In this document: one piece after another, positions 44,180 to 56,790 of the stretch | Layout: every line of letters starts with the position of its first letter | Numbering within the stretch: position 1 is the stretch's first letter | Assembly: GCA_963855995.1 (NCBI GenBank) | Contig: OY979718.1 | Location: 26,278,282 to 26,342,281, forward strand | DNA: 64,000 bases | From: Muricea muricata | Lineage: Eukaryota > Cnidaria > Anthozoa > Malacalcyonacea > Plexauridae | Direction: 5' to 3' | The notes under the pieces: model-generated | Database searches by the model: none | Seen by the model: the letters and a program-made list of their open reading frames with translations, nothing else | Told to the model about the DNA's origin: nothing | Position numbers and translations under genes: made by a program

Positions 44180-46929
44180 GTAAAGAAGAAGCAAGGGGAA
44201 GCAAATATAAGGCAACGAAAGTAAACACAGACGCATTGACAAAATAAGGTTGCTATTCAGACTTTGCTGTGATTGAAAACACTCCTATATTATTTATGCC
44301 TTGTTTTCATATATCAATTGTAACCTGTTTATTAGACGTGACAGTTGGCGTTCTTTGACTAGATTTAATTGATACAGTTGTCCGGATTGGTTGCTAGTCT
44401 TTTGTTCTGTAAATGTGTCGAGCTAGGGATCTTCGATCCGACACGCATTGAATGGCTGTGCTGTATTGTACTAGTTTATTTTTGAAAGCTAGGTTCCATT
44501 TTCAAACTCTATTAAGAAGGGGGGTGTCTTAATTGGGGTGTGTATACTCATACCTTCGTGTGTTGCTCTGTAACGCTCTAGTCATGGCCCTTTGCGTAGA
44601 CGGTGAATAATCCAAAAATTATGAAACAGTTTTGCTTCAACAAATGCATGTGCAAGTAAATGTATAAAAACTAAATAATTACTCCATAGAAAGTATAGGT
44701 TAGTTTATGTACAAGACGTAAAAATGTTTTTAACTTGATAAATCCATCGCCTTTGGTACATAGTCAGAGTATAAATCGCAACATTTTTACTTTATTAGCA
44801 TCTACCTATTTTCGTTTACTTAATCATTCGGTAATAAGATCGAAAATGATTCAAAGATCGAGGGCACACCAGTTTTATTGTTCAGATAAAATATTTCGCG
44901 ATCGAGAAATAAAAGATACAAAAAATAAACATAGTTTTTATTTCACTACCCTTTTTAATTAAGAGTGATTCAAACGTTTACTTGCATTATTGATTATCAA
45001 TACTTGACGCTTCGCAATTTTTAATTTGGCAGATTGCTTGTTAATAGATTTTGGGACATGACAACCGGAAAATAATGACACACTGTTTTCGGTGCGATAT
45101 TTCAGATTTCATATAAAATCTTACGAAAAGACATTAAATAATATCATTAAACAATTAAATTTGTCAAATGTTAAGAATAAATAACTAGCCAGGCGACATT
45201 GTAGTTGATCCATTCAATCTCGTACCCAGATTGAGATTGGCAGGTTGAGCTTGGCATTCGCTCAGGGGAAGCAGAAAATCGAAACCCCTACATTCTGGGT
45301 TTCCTATTGTTATATAAGCATGCTCCAAAGCCAGTCGTTTAACACGGAAAGACAAAAGTGTAAGCTGCAGTCTCCAACATAGTATTATGCAGTAAACAAT
45401 GCTAGTACATGTTTCTAACAATGAATACCCTAAGTTTAATATATTCTTCTCAAATATATAACTTTTTCGTGGAAAAAAGGTATCCTTTAAAGTTGCTACA
45501 ATTTGTTATTCGCGTAATATTTTGATTAGGCCACGGGAAGAAAAGCCATCGTAACTTGTATGCGTTTAAGCGACATTTAAGGGTAATTCCATGTGATGGC
45601 CGTAACATTTCAAAGGATTCTTTTGAGGCAAATTCTTGTGTATTTCTTCATTTGTGAAGTTTTGATAAAAGTAGACAAGAACAATATTTAACTACCTATT
45701 GAAATGAAACCTAGTGTAGTGGTCAGCGACAATTTTTATAGAAATCGGCGTGTGATGAACGTTGCACAAAATGAACAAAGCTTTTCAGGCAAAACTCCGT
45801 AAATTATTTTGGCTTCATGTTGTAGCATCTCCGAAAAAAAAACTACTTGATCAAATTTTAAATATTGAATTATATTTGTTGTTATTCTCTCATCTAAAGG
45901 GGCTCATGGGCAAAATATGATGTAACGGACGTAACGTGACGGACGTATAATATATCAACCCATGCAATGTATATGATTATAGAGAAAAGCTACAAAGAGA
46001 ATAAAACATGGGTGTGCTGAAATAACATATTCATTTTGAGGGCTCAACATGATATCTCACGAGTGAGCCCAGCGAACATATGAGAAATATCATGCTCAAC
46101 ACGAGAAATACATCTTGTATTTCCAAGCACCCATGTATTTTTCTGTTTATTATATAGACTACATTCTTTTCTGCCAATATAAAATATCCAGAAGCTATGA
46201 TTAACGAGTGCTTGAAAACCGATAATTTTCACATGCGAGATTGTCACACATCTGAGATTGTCAGCTTATCAATGCCCAAAATCCCAATAAAGCACTATTA
46301 TATAAAGCAGTTTACATAGTGAAAAATGACATTTGATGCAAAGCATATAACTTCTGTTGTTAAAAAATTTTTTTAATTACTTTATAAGCAATGTTACCGT
46401 GATTCAATATTTAAAAATGTCATTCTCGGGCTAACGTGGTCACATATTTATGCTACACTTTAATATTATATGCTTTTCCACTAACTTAACCTAATATTCA
46501 ACATTTAAAAAATAATTAAATAAACTTATTAAAGGATTCGCATTAATCTATACTTTCAAGGATTTTGATCGTTATATGTTTTTTAGTTCTATTTTCTACT
46601 ATAATCACTGATTCTTCTTTAAATACTCCAAATTTTGTTATTCTCACTTAATTTGTAACTCGTATTCTACCATGGAATTTGCTAAAAACAAATCAGTAGT
46701 GCTGCACATTTTATTTTTATGACGTGCTGTCATATAACTGATATGAAAACCAGTCATGCCTCCCTCACGAGGTTCCATTCGATCAGTTCAAGTCACAGTT
46801 AAAGATTCTTCATTGTTCGACTACCTTGCAGACACAAACAACTCTTGCGATGGAAGTAAAGAGAGGGCAGTCTTTTTTCGTAGTCAGCTCAACCCTATAT
46901 CAATCAATCAATTGTTATTATAAATAATG
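44180..46929. other. Long non-coding stretch
   Basis: Apart from the dispersed repeat at 45195-45400 no structure is recognised. A few small palindromic words occur ('atatttctcatatgttcg' near 46070-46090 against 'tctcacgagtgagcccagcg'). Short ORFs show no domain. Confidence 0.4.
45195..45400. repeat. Dispersed repeat, copy 2
   Basis: Diverged copy of 39841-40050 in the same orientation ('caatctcgtacccagattga', 'tggcattcgctca', 'gcatgctccaaagcc'). The minus-strand ORFs over both copies share a few words (MHF/ACAQ-like) but look like chance translations. Confidence 0.55.
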
Positions 46930-47712
46930 TAACAACAACAACAATTTATTTACCCTTTACAAAAAAAAAATACAAACATATATAGACAAGTATACATTAC
47001 TTACAGGGATACTGGCCTGCAGAAATAATCATATAAAGATTAAAAGTTATCTACAGGCCAGAATAGACATAATTAAAGTTACAAAATAGATGGACAGACA
47101 GACATGCAATAGAAAAAAGAACACACTAAATTAGATGACACACTAACATTAAACTAAAATGCACAAAATTTAAGAAATCAATAAAAAATCTTAGTTATAT
47201 TCAATAACAATCCAAGATATTCTGTTTCATCTTTTTCTTAAACAAACTCACTAAGGCTTAATATTTTTTTCAAGCGAATTCCAAACCTTTGGGCCCTGAT
47301 ACCTAATACCAAATTTACCAAAATTAGTTCTTACTTTAGGAAAATAATAAGAATGCTTTGCAGCAAATCTTGTATTATAAGTATGTAAATCTCTAACATC
47401 AACAAAAAAATTGTTAAAAACAGATGGGAGGAGGTTTTGGTGAAATTTGTGCATGAAAACCGACACGTGTAATGTAACAAGATCAGGCAACTTCAATATA
47501 ATTAAGCACTTGAATATCGGACTGGAAGGAGCATCAAAGTTTTCAAAAGCTATAATTCGTACAACTTTTTTTTGCAACACAGACAATGGATTAAAGGTTG
47601 TTTGATAAGTATTACCCCAGACAATTATTCCATAAATCAAGAATGGATAGACTAAAGAGTAATGCAAAGTTTTGAGGACGGTGGTAGTGACAAAGTGCCG
47701 CAACTTGGACAA
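46930..47712 (-). pseudogene. 5'-truncated LINE, RT tail and 3' UTR
   Basis: The 153-aa minus-strand frame at 47251-47712 contains LHYSLVYPFLIYGIIVWGNT, then LQKKVVRIIAF, LHTYNTRFAAKHSYYFPKVR and GPKVWNSLE. This is the C-terminal 'thumb/tail' region conserved after the RT of many LINEs. The frame is intact to TAA but lacks everything upstream, as expected of a 5'-truncated insertion. The 3' UTR extends to about 46930 and ends in a CAA/TTG-rich tail. It is unlike the tail of the 11.2-kb element. Confidence 0.8.
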
Positions 47713-48974
47713 TAATGTGACAATTTACCATTGTATAGAAGTGTGCATTCGTAAGAATTTTGTTGCATTGTATTTTCTATAAGTAATTCAATAGAAAACT
47801 GGAACAATGCCAGGCAGTTTATACTTTTTAATGATGTTTAATCTGAGTTGCGCTGTCAAGTTTTTTCTAGTATACTGGCTAATTATGCATTCACCTATAA
47901 TCATGCTTAGTTGTATCAAATGACTTGTCTTTCAGACATTTACTTTTGGTGTTCGACATCGATATCTGTAAGTTTCGATTTCTCCTAATATAACCATGTA
48001 ATATTGCAATCATACAGCATCATATTTTTGTCTGAGTATGTGCTTCAAGTTATATTTATAATTATTCCATTAGGGAATTATTTATGGTGGGGTGTGGCAC
48101 CGAAGAAAAATGCTTTTATTGCTTACCCAACCAATAAGAATAGGACCCACCTTTGACCTCATATTACACAATTGTCACATGCGAAGAAGAAAAAGAACAG
48201 CGCAGTGGAGTTGCAAAAAGAAAAAAATATTGCTGATGAGAGCAGCTGTACATGACAAATCAGAACAATTACAGTGATTCTGGTTAATTCGTTTGTTGTA
48301 TTGACCTTAAGCGCAGCTTTAAATTCGCAACAGGTTTGTATGAAATCATGCTGTTGAAATGACAATAAAATTTTATTTACCAACCCTGGAATTGTTTTCT
48401 TTTATTTACCCAACCTTTTACACAACCAAAGTTTTGTTTACCCTGCAGCCATTTTTTTCCTCTGTGCCACCCTTTTCCATAAATAATGACCGGTCCCTGA
48501 GTGATTGCTGATTAAAGACAAAATATATCAAATTTCAATACTGCTCATCTCACTTTCAATACGTGCAATACTGCACGATAAATAAACTCGCTGAAAAGAA
48601 ATAATATCATAAAAAAACATTGATAATTTGCTATCAAAATTATTCAAACTGCATCGGCAGCGTTCAGCTGATTAAATACTTATAGAATATACTATGTGTT
48701 AGGTTGCGGTGGGACATGGTGACTTGGCAAAGTAATAACATAGTGCCATCTTGTTGCAATATTATCACATTACTTGGAAGAAATAAAGAATGTCATTAAG
48801 CGTTTGGGAATTAAGCCCAAGCACACATAAGTGACTCGTACATGAAGGACACTGAGCGGATTGGCATACAAAGCTTAACCTATAAAAAGGCCCATAGAAA
48901 GGTGTTCAAATGATAAGTGCTCAATTTGTTTGAATACGAAAGGTTTAAGTAGAATAAACGGTAATCGTTGTTTG
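47713..48974. other. Non-coding stretch
   Basis: No gene is supported. Purine-rich text at about 48180-48235 and the complementary pyrimidine-rich text at 48365-48475 do not form a clean repeat. Confidence 0.4.
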
Positions 48975-49840
48975 CGATGGCCACTACGGTGTAGTGGTCA
49001 AGGCAAGGCGTTACCAATCCATGAGACTAAGATCGACAACCACCCGGCCTACTATCCTTTTAAGAATAGGAATTAATTAGAAGAAAATGATTAGCTATGA
49101 TAAAAAGCAATAGCTTTCACCACTTGAGCTTATGTTGTCATTATCTTCACTGGTTCACTTCCTCACTTTTCGTATCCAGAGGTTTCGGGGCAGAATCGGC
49201 CCTACTATTGTTCCTCCTACTCTGACAACACTGTCCTTGAACCCGAGGATTCATTAACGATCAGCCTGCCAGACTTAGCTGAGGTACCACTTGGACATAA
49301 GCTCATGTGGTGAAATCGATTACATTTTCATCATAGCTAATCCTTTCCTTCTAAGTCTGTAATTAATTCCTAGCCTTAACGAAACCCAAAAGGATAGTAG
49401 GGAGAGTGGGGGTCGATCTTAGCACATGGATTGGTAAGACGTTGCCTTGACTACAACACCGTAGTGGCTATCGCAAACAACGTTTGGCGGATATTGTACT
49501 TAAACATTTCTCGTCCAAACATTATTGAACACTTCACACCGCTATTCCTCTTCGTTCAAGCAGACAGACTAGTTGTCTTTGTCGAGGAATACCGACGGGA
49601 AGAGTTCAAGGCATCACTAAACCACTACACTGTAGTGCAGGGCCGAATCGCACCTACTATTCTCTCTCCTATTTTGAGAACACTGTCCTTGAACCCGACG
49701 ATTCGTCACCCTACATCCTCGCCCGACTTAGCAGAGGTACCACCTGGACAGTAACTAGTTCAAGTGGTGAAAGCTAATGCTTTTTTATCATAGCTCATCG
49801 TTTTTTTCTAAGCCTGTAATTAATCTGCCGAGAATTTTCA
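48975..49840. repeat. Inverted pair of SINE-like units
   Basis: The left unit (about 48985-49140) has 'gtagtggtcaaggcaaggcg', 'ccaatccatg' and 'aagatcgacaaccac', like a tRNA A box and a degenerate B box, then 'ttaattagaagaaaatgatt' and 'caatagctttcaccacttga'. An inverted copy runs from about 49490 back to 49290, and parts of the sequence ('ggttcacttcctc... ctgacaacactgtccttgaac') recur at 49540-49760. A 107-codon plus-strand ORF at 49431-49754 is a by-product. The whole may be a tRNA-derived repeat in head-to-head and direct copies. Confidence 0.5.
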
Positions 49841-49849
49841 TACTTCAAC

Positions 49850-52000
49850 GCAGCTTGATAAATTAACTTCTTTAAGTGCGATTTTACCAACTCCTCCTCC
49901 ACTGAGAAGACGGTAGAGCGGTTTTTCTTATGTTTTAATTAAGTGTAATGCATTGCCAAAAAACTCTTTTTGTTCTTTATTAAGTTTCTGTACCATTGAA
50001 CGGTAATCATCATCTGCATTTTATTTAGAACCAAGGGTTCACCACTTGGTTGTCGCGACGGTATACCAAGGTCATGCAAGGTCTGACACATCGTATATTT
50101 CATTAGGATCTAGATGAAAATCTTGATTATCCTCATCTTCATCTTGGAGTTCAACATGTTGCGTTACTGAAGCTATAGATTTCTAATCTGAGTGCAAACG
50201 CTGTTGCATTTCGTTTAGATCGTCTGCACAAATGGCATATTGTTTCATTTGTTTGGAAATTTGATCTGATAAAGCTTCAGAATGGTCTTTATACGAAGAA
50301 TATTTACCTTTTAAATCAGTTTCTCCATTTCTCCAAGGCGTAAAAGGCATAGTAAGATTCCGGTAGTGTTTTTCAGGGTTCGATTCCTTGTTGAACAACG
50401 CAAAGACTTCTTATAAATCTAGCCTTTGATCGTTTTTTTTATTTGCCTTTTGAATTTTCCCTATAATCGCACAGATCGTCAGCACAAGCTTTTTTCAATA
50501 ATTTACTCATTCTTTTTGAGCCTTGGAGATATAGACTATAAATCAAGCAAGGAAGCAAGCATATACATCAAGAATAAATTGGACATTCATATTAGCTCTC
50601 CAAGCACTCAAACACGCTAGATTATAGTTACTTACTCGAAGTTCACTTGGCTTACATTTTTAAAATATCGTTAACGTTGAACAATTCAGGGATGATCTAA
50701 TTGCTAAAAATTATCCTCTTCAGACACTTCAAACGTGATGTCTTCGCCTTTGATGTCTTAGATCATTCAATGTCTTCTTCATATTTCTAAAAGACTTTTT
50801 CAGCATTCGTAAAATCGTTCTAGAAAAACTGTCATCAAGAAGGTATAAAATCTGTGTAGTTCTCATTGGTGGTGGCTGATAATTAAATCTACAAATATTT
50901 TTTGATCACTTTATGCATGTATGAGAATACGAGTGAGTCTGTCGATTAACCAAATCAAAGAGTTTAGTATTGTTACTAGGTGATTCACAAGTTATCAAAT
51001 ATTTGATAAATAAATGATATCACATCTTGATCAACGGCAAATATGGGGACACCTTCCAACCATAACATGATGTGAATATGAGGTGAGCCTCTTTGTTGAT
51101 ATTCAACTCTATAATACCTCTTGTCTTTAATTTTGTGTAAAGGAGCAACGACACTCATCGGAAACTTCTTTAAAAACGTGTTGAATTGATATTCAAAGTG
51201 TCTTGCACATGTTACCGGATCACTTTGAATTAATCTGTACTTTTCTTCTCAATTTAGATTCATAACTACAGTTTTTATCATTAACAAGTTTTCCGAAAAT
51301 CCGAAGCAAATGAATCTATTTTGTTCCTGCAGATGATAAACTACAGAACAATGTTGCTGGTCCAAGTTGCCTTATCACTGCCAACAAATCTTTCTTGCGT
51401 TTTTCAAAGTATGGTGAAGACCCTCTAAGAGCACTTAAGAGCATGTAAGTTGTAACCTCCATCATCATGACGCATCAATCTTTCTAAATTGCCTGGATTC
51501 TTCTTGTCTCCCGAGAATTTTTCTTTGCAGTTTTTTAGCTTTAAATAGATATTTTCAATGCACATCGCTGCTCTGCGATCAGAGCGTCTTAATTCTGACT
51601 TGCAAATATCACTGCAGGAAATACTTGATAATCGTTGTTAGTCATCTGATAGTAATTGTCCCAAAATTCTTCGGACTATTGGTCTCGAAATATACTAAGA
51701 GGTCTGCTACCTTCCCCAGGTGTTATATCCTGAATTTGTTGCATTTAACTATCATCAAAAAATCTGTAGCTGTTAACATTGTATCTGTGATTCCAGCAGA
51801 TATTTCTGCTTCGTCTTCACTAACGTCCTCATCCTTTGAATTGTCAACATTTTGCAGCAAGATCATGAGAATTACAATCACTTGGTATTGGTACTGTATT
51901 CACAATATCATCTTGTTCATTAAAACTTTCACTTCATGTCTGGTTGACAGTGATTACTTCTTGTTGACAAAGAGCATTATTATTTGCTAACCAGGTGGCT
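49850..52000 (-). pseudogene. Decayed Helitron (Rep-helicase) remnant
   Basis: On the minus strand, in order: GNLERLMRHDDGG; LRGSSPYFEKRKKDLLAVIR and QLGPATLFCSLSSAGTK; SDPVTCARHFEYQFNTFLKK; YRVEYQQRGSPHIHIMLWLE, with the HUH (HIH) metal-binding motif of rolling-circle Rep nucleases; LVNRQTHSYSHTC and CRFNYQPPPMR; MPFTPWRNGETDL and QYAICADDLNEMQQ; and last a Walker A relic LLSGGGVGKIAL near 49900. This order, Helitron-like N region, then Rep, then PIF1-type helicase, is diagnostic of Helitrons. Frames shift repeatedly and stops interrupt, and the helicase stops just after Walker A, so it is inactive. Terminal TC/CTRR ends were not identified. Confidence 0.85.
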
Positions 52001-52199
52001 TCTTGGATTACTTTATATGGTCTAAAATTTAGCGAAAAGTAAAGTACTGTACTGTTCAATTGACACACTCGTGGTTATAATTGTTTTGCTGTTTCAGTAG
52101 TAATGTAGTATGTAAATAAATACATAAGCTTGTATCACAAATGTATGTTAAGTCAGACTTGATAGTCCAGTTTACACAGTATTTTTCAGCAGAAATGAG

Positions 52200-52350
52200 T
52201 TGGTTCAGTTATACTTCAGTGACGTTTCAGATAGATTTCAGATAGGCTTCAGATAGATTTCACTTTGAATTACACAATAAGTTTCAAAATAAGTTTCAAA
52301 ATAAGTTTCAAAATAAGTTTCACAACAAGTTTTACAATATGTTTCACTTC
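52200..52350. repeat. Short tandem repeat (TTTCA-rich)
   Basis: 'cagatagatttcagatagg' units followed by about four direct copies of a 13-bp unit 'aagtttcaaaata' (52279-52325). Low-complexity expansion with no coding sense. Confidence 0.7.
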
Positions 52351-52975
52351 AATATATTGTGTGAATCACAATGTGAACTCAAAACAATAAATCTGCATTT
52401 AATAGTTCCTGGTGCTACGCGAAACACAGAAGTGAACTCACGCAACATTTAAACCTGACCGAATGGCTGTGGTCAGTGCAAACAAATATGTTTCAGTTGT
52501 GTACCAACACGGCAAAGTACACTCACGTTGAATAAGCACCTGACTAAAAAAATATGTGATAATATTATACCTCAAATTCAAATTGTCCAATCAAAATACC
52601 GTATTTCTACCACGTGATGAGGTGATTTCTCACTATATCTCACTTTTAAAGTGAGATAGAGTAAATATCTCACGCTGTCATGGCAACGCTTGTACACGCA
52701 AGCACAGATTGGCAAGTTTTCGTAAACAAAAATGGCGGAATGTGCGAAAAGTTTGATGAACTTCACGAAAAATTATAAAGTATTTTGGAAGGTAAGGGCG
52801 TTGAAAACACAACTATTTAAAAAATTAAAACGAATTTTCTGTGCTTCTCGTTATGAAAATAAACAAAGAATTGGCTATTTTGTATTTTAGAGCATCATGT
52901 TCACGAAGGTATGTTCAACTTGAAGTTTATTCTCACGGAAGTTTTTGATTTTCGGTATAATATATCATTTATAGA
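52351..52975. other. Non-coding stretch with small palindrome
   Basis: The region around 52625-52675 is palindromic: 'ctcactatatctcactttta' is mirrored by 'aaagtgagatagagt', with another 'tatctcac' beyond. Otherwise featureless. Confidence 0.5.
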
Positions 52976-53096
52976 CCCTCCGCTCGGGGGATTCGGTGAA
53001 ATATTTCCTTCAGTGATGATATTTCCCTCGGGCTAAAGCCCTCGGGAAATATCATCACTTCAGGAAAGATTTCACTGAATCCCCCTTGCTCCGGGT
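52976..53096. mobile_element. Hairpin MITE (~120 bp)
   Basis: The arms 'cgctcgggggattcggtgaa' through 'gatatttccctcgggct' and 'agccctcgggaaatatcatc' through 'gaatcccccttgctccggg' are inverted with a near-zero loop and a few mismatches. Non-coding. Confidence 0.75.
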
Positions 53097-55044
53097 ATAC
53101 AAATGATAATTAGTGCATGCATCGCAATGTATGGGTTCTTTTACAACCTTGAACGACAAAGTAAAGTTTAACGTTCTCAGCGAACGCCCTTCGTCGGGAC
53201 GTTAGAAGTAAGTTTCGACCGTTTAGCTCAAAATTAAAAAACCTTAAGAGAAAAATCGTAAAAGCCGATAACCCTGATTTATTTCAAACGCCATGAAAAA
53301 ATCTTTCGAGATGTTTTGCAAACAGTTTTGTTGCAACTTTCTACCGTTTCTTTGATTCGAACTGAGCGCTAAAGTTTTCTTGTGAAGTTAATGACAGTTT
53401 TGCGTCACATTTAGCGTTGCTAAAGTTCGCAGTACATATAGGGTTGCCTAAATTCGTTATCTATCTATCTATTCGTGTTAAGATTTGAACTATAAAAGTT
53501 TTTTGACAAGGTATTTTTGGGACAAGCTTCATAATTTTGTATATACTAGTTTACTCTAACTATTTTGCTTAAATATTAGCTTCTAAGATGTTGTTGATTG
53601 AAGATCATGTTTGTTGTCTGTTATGTTTTGTCATGTGTCTTGTCAGTTATCTAAGATGTTGTTGATTAAAAATCATGTTTGTTGGCTGTTATGTTTTGTC
53701 ATGTGTCGTGTCAGTTATTTGTTAGATTTTCGATGTTAATATAAACGTGAATTAGTTGTAATCATCAAGGACTCGCCGTAATTGGGAACACTGTGGCGAG
53801 TATCCTGGCACTTCATTGTTATAGTTAGTAGTTGTCGAACATTATTAAATCATTAAATCAAATTTCAAACATTTTTCTGATTTTCTCCGAGGGGTTTACT
53901 TATTTCTTCTTTTTTTTTTGGGGGGGGGGGGGTCGGGGGTCGGGGCTGTTCATCAAAGAACCGCCCAATCCTACATAGTAGTGATTAGTAATTAGTTCGA
54001 AATATTAATTAGTACATGACTGTATTTAATCAAATTGTCCTGTTCGAATGAATTATAACAATAATGTATTTGTTATTTGTACTCGACATTCAAATCCAAT
54101 ACTTGACCAATACAATCAAGTATTGGATTTGTGGAAAACGATTATACGAATATGTGATCAATTAATTTAGGTAAGCGATATTAAAATTTTAAAACTTATT
54201 AATCATTGATAAATTAGCAGCTCTTTTCAAAAGTGTAAACATTTTCCAAATAGTAAAAAAATATACATTATATACCATTGAGCATGCTACCTTTCAATAA
54301 CAATCTAAAACCCCTAATCGCACTACAAATCCCACATGGATTGTTTGGACAGGCTGTGTGACAGAGAGTACGAGTCATCAGATGTGGAACAAATAGTGCA
54401 ATCACCTCTGAGGCTTTGTTGTCCTCATTTCAGAATTGGGCGGACATGAAGCAAAAACGACCAAAAAAAGATGCCAAGAAAACCACCACAGGACATAGAA
54501 CTTTAACAAGACAAAGAAAATAACCTTCTCTCTTATGGCTGTCATTCCACAGACGTCAATCTGCTTTTGGAAATTAATTCCGACCGCAATGCATCCCGGC
54601 AAAACGCGACATATGTATGGTATCTATTTGTCGGTATATGTACATAACAACAGATGCAAACACGAAATTAGTAGAAATTTCCGCTGACCTAATTTAAAAA
54701 TTTACTCGTTAATCCATCAAAACAACCTAGTGAAAAAAATTTTTAGACCACAGTCACCACATCTTCTTTGCAAAATAATAATCTGAAAAATTCGCATTAA
54801 ATGTGCAAGAAAAACCACGATAAAGCACCGCGACATAACAAAGATCATAATTGAGTCAAAGACATTGCATGTATTATTAGAATATACCAAAAATCAGCTA
54901 GTATACAAAAAATTCTAGAAATAAATACAGTAGACGTATTACGTAATACTAATTTAGTTGTAAATCAGTCTTCTTAAATAATAAGTCATGGAAAATAAAA
55001 TGGTAAGAACAAATCCACCCTACGAGACTTAGGCATAGATCTTG
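53097..55044. other. Non-coding stretch with a duplicated 64-bp unit
   Basis: At about 53585-53715 a unit of some 64 bp ('ctaagatgttgttgatt... tgttatgttttgtcatgtgt...gtcagttat') is present twice in tandem with few differences. A T/G run lies at about 53910-53933. At about 54090-54130 'ccaatacttga' is mirrored by 'tcaagtattgg'. No gene is supported. Confidence 0.5.
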
Positions 55045-56790
55045 AAATAAATAATTTTTTATCATGGTTATATATACCAGATTTCTGTACGATTTGTACT
55101 TCCAAGTACAGTGAGGGTATCAATACGAAACTACACCTGCAGTCCTGCACTACAAGACTAAGTGTACATCTTGAAATTGATCATTTTTTGTTATGGTTAT
55201 TATATATGTATAGGATTTCTGTACCGGTACGTTTAGTATTTCCAAATACAGTCTAGGTATCAATACAAATAAAAAATGATCAATTTTAAGATCTATACTT
55301 GCTCTTATAGTGCAGGTGAAGTTTTGTATTGATACCTTCACTGTACTTGGAAATACAAAACATACAGAAATCCTGTATATATAACCCTGATAAAAAATTA
55401 TCTTTTTCAAGATCAATATATACTTGCTCTTATAGTGCAGGTGTAGTTTTGTATTGATACCTTCACTGTACTTAAAAATAAAAAACATACAGAAATCCTG
55501 CATAAATAACCATGACAAAAATGATCTTTTTCAAGATCTATATATACTTGCTCTTATAGTGCAGTTGTAGTTTCTTATTGATACCTTCACTGTACTTGGA
55601 AATAGAAAACATACAGAAATCCCATATATATAACCATGATAAAAAATTATCTTTTTCAAGATCTATACTCTTATAATGCAGTTTTAGTTTCGTATTGATA
55701 CCTTCACTGTACTTGGAAATAGAAAACATACAGAAATCCCATATATATAACCATGATAAAAAATTATCTTTTTCAAGATCTATACTCTTATAATGCAGTT
55801 TTAGTTTCGTATTGATACCTTCACTGTACTTGGAAATAGAAAACATACAGAAATCCTGTATATATAACCATGATAAAAAATTATCTTTTTCAAGATCAAT
55901 ATATACTTGCTCTTATAGTGCAGGTGTAGTTTTGTATTGATACCTTCACTGTACTTAAAAATAAAAAACATACAGAAATCCTGCATAAATAACCATGACA
56001 AAAATGATGTTTTTCAAGATCTATATATACTTGCTCTTATAGTGCAGTTGTAGTTTCTTATTGATACCTTCACTGTACTTGGAAATAGAAAACATACAGA
56101 AATCCCATATATATAACCATGATAAAAAATTATCTTTTTCAAGATCTATACTCTTATAATGCAGTTTTAGTTTCGTATTGATACCTTCACTGTACTTGGA
56201 AATAGAAAACATACAGAAATCCTGTATATATAACCATGATAAAAAATTATCTTTTTCAAGATCTATACTTGCTCTTATAGTGCAGGTGTAGTTTCATATT
56301 GATACCTTCACTGTACTTGGAAATAGAAAACATACAGAAATCCTGTATATATAACTATGATAAAAAATTATCTTTTTCAAGATCTATTCTTGCTCTTATA
56401 GTGCAGGTGTAGTTTCGTATTGATACCTTCACTGTACTTGGAAATAGAAAACATACAGAAATCCTGTATATATAACTATGATAAAAAATTATCTTTTTCA
56501 AGATCTATACTTGCTCTTATAGTGCAGGTGTAGTTTCATATTGATACCTTCACTGTACTTGGAAATAGAAAACATACAGAAATCCTGTATATATAACTAT
56601 GATAAAAAATTATCTTTTTCAAGATCTATACTTGCTCTTATAGTGCAGGTGTAGTTTCGTATTGATATATACCTTCACTGTACTTGGAAACACACAGAAA
56701 TCCTGTCTATATACCATTAAAAAATGATTTTTTTCAAGATCTATACTTGGTGACAGTGGTTTATAGGAGGAGTAGTTTTGTATTTGATAC
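55045..56790. repeat. ~120-bp satellite with higher-order structure
   Basis: Twelve direct units ('ttgataccttcactgtactt' at about 55329, 55454, 55578, 55695, 55812, 55937, 56061, 56178, 56299, 56420, 56541 and 56662) have spacings of 125, 124, 117, 117, 125, 124, 117, 121, 121, 121 and 121 bp. The 125-124-117-117 series recurs, indicating a higher-order unit of 483 bp. The leftmost two units (about 55045-55262) are in opposite orientation. Long minus-strand ORFs over the array are a by-product of the repeats. Confidence 0.85.

Noticed and set aside
48985-49060. Functional tRNA gene
   Set aside because: A-box-like text is present but the B box is degenerate and no cloverleaf could be drawn by eye. 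It fits a SINE better.
49431-49754. 107-codon plus-strand ORF as a gene
   Set aside because: It overlaps SINE-like inverted units and its residues follow their repeated text.
55150-56212. Minus-strand ORFs of 63-122 codons with YSEGINTKLHLHYKS repeats
   Set aside because: They come from the satellite, whose 117-bp spacing is a multiple of three. Frames break wherever spacing is 121, 124 or 125 bp.
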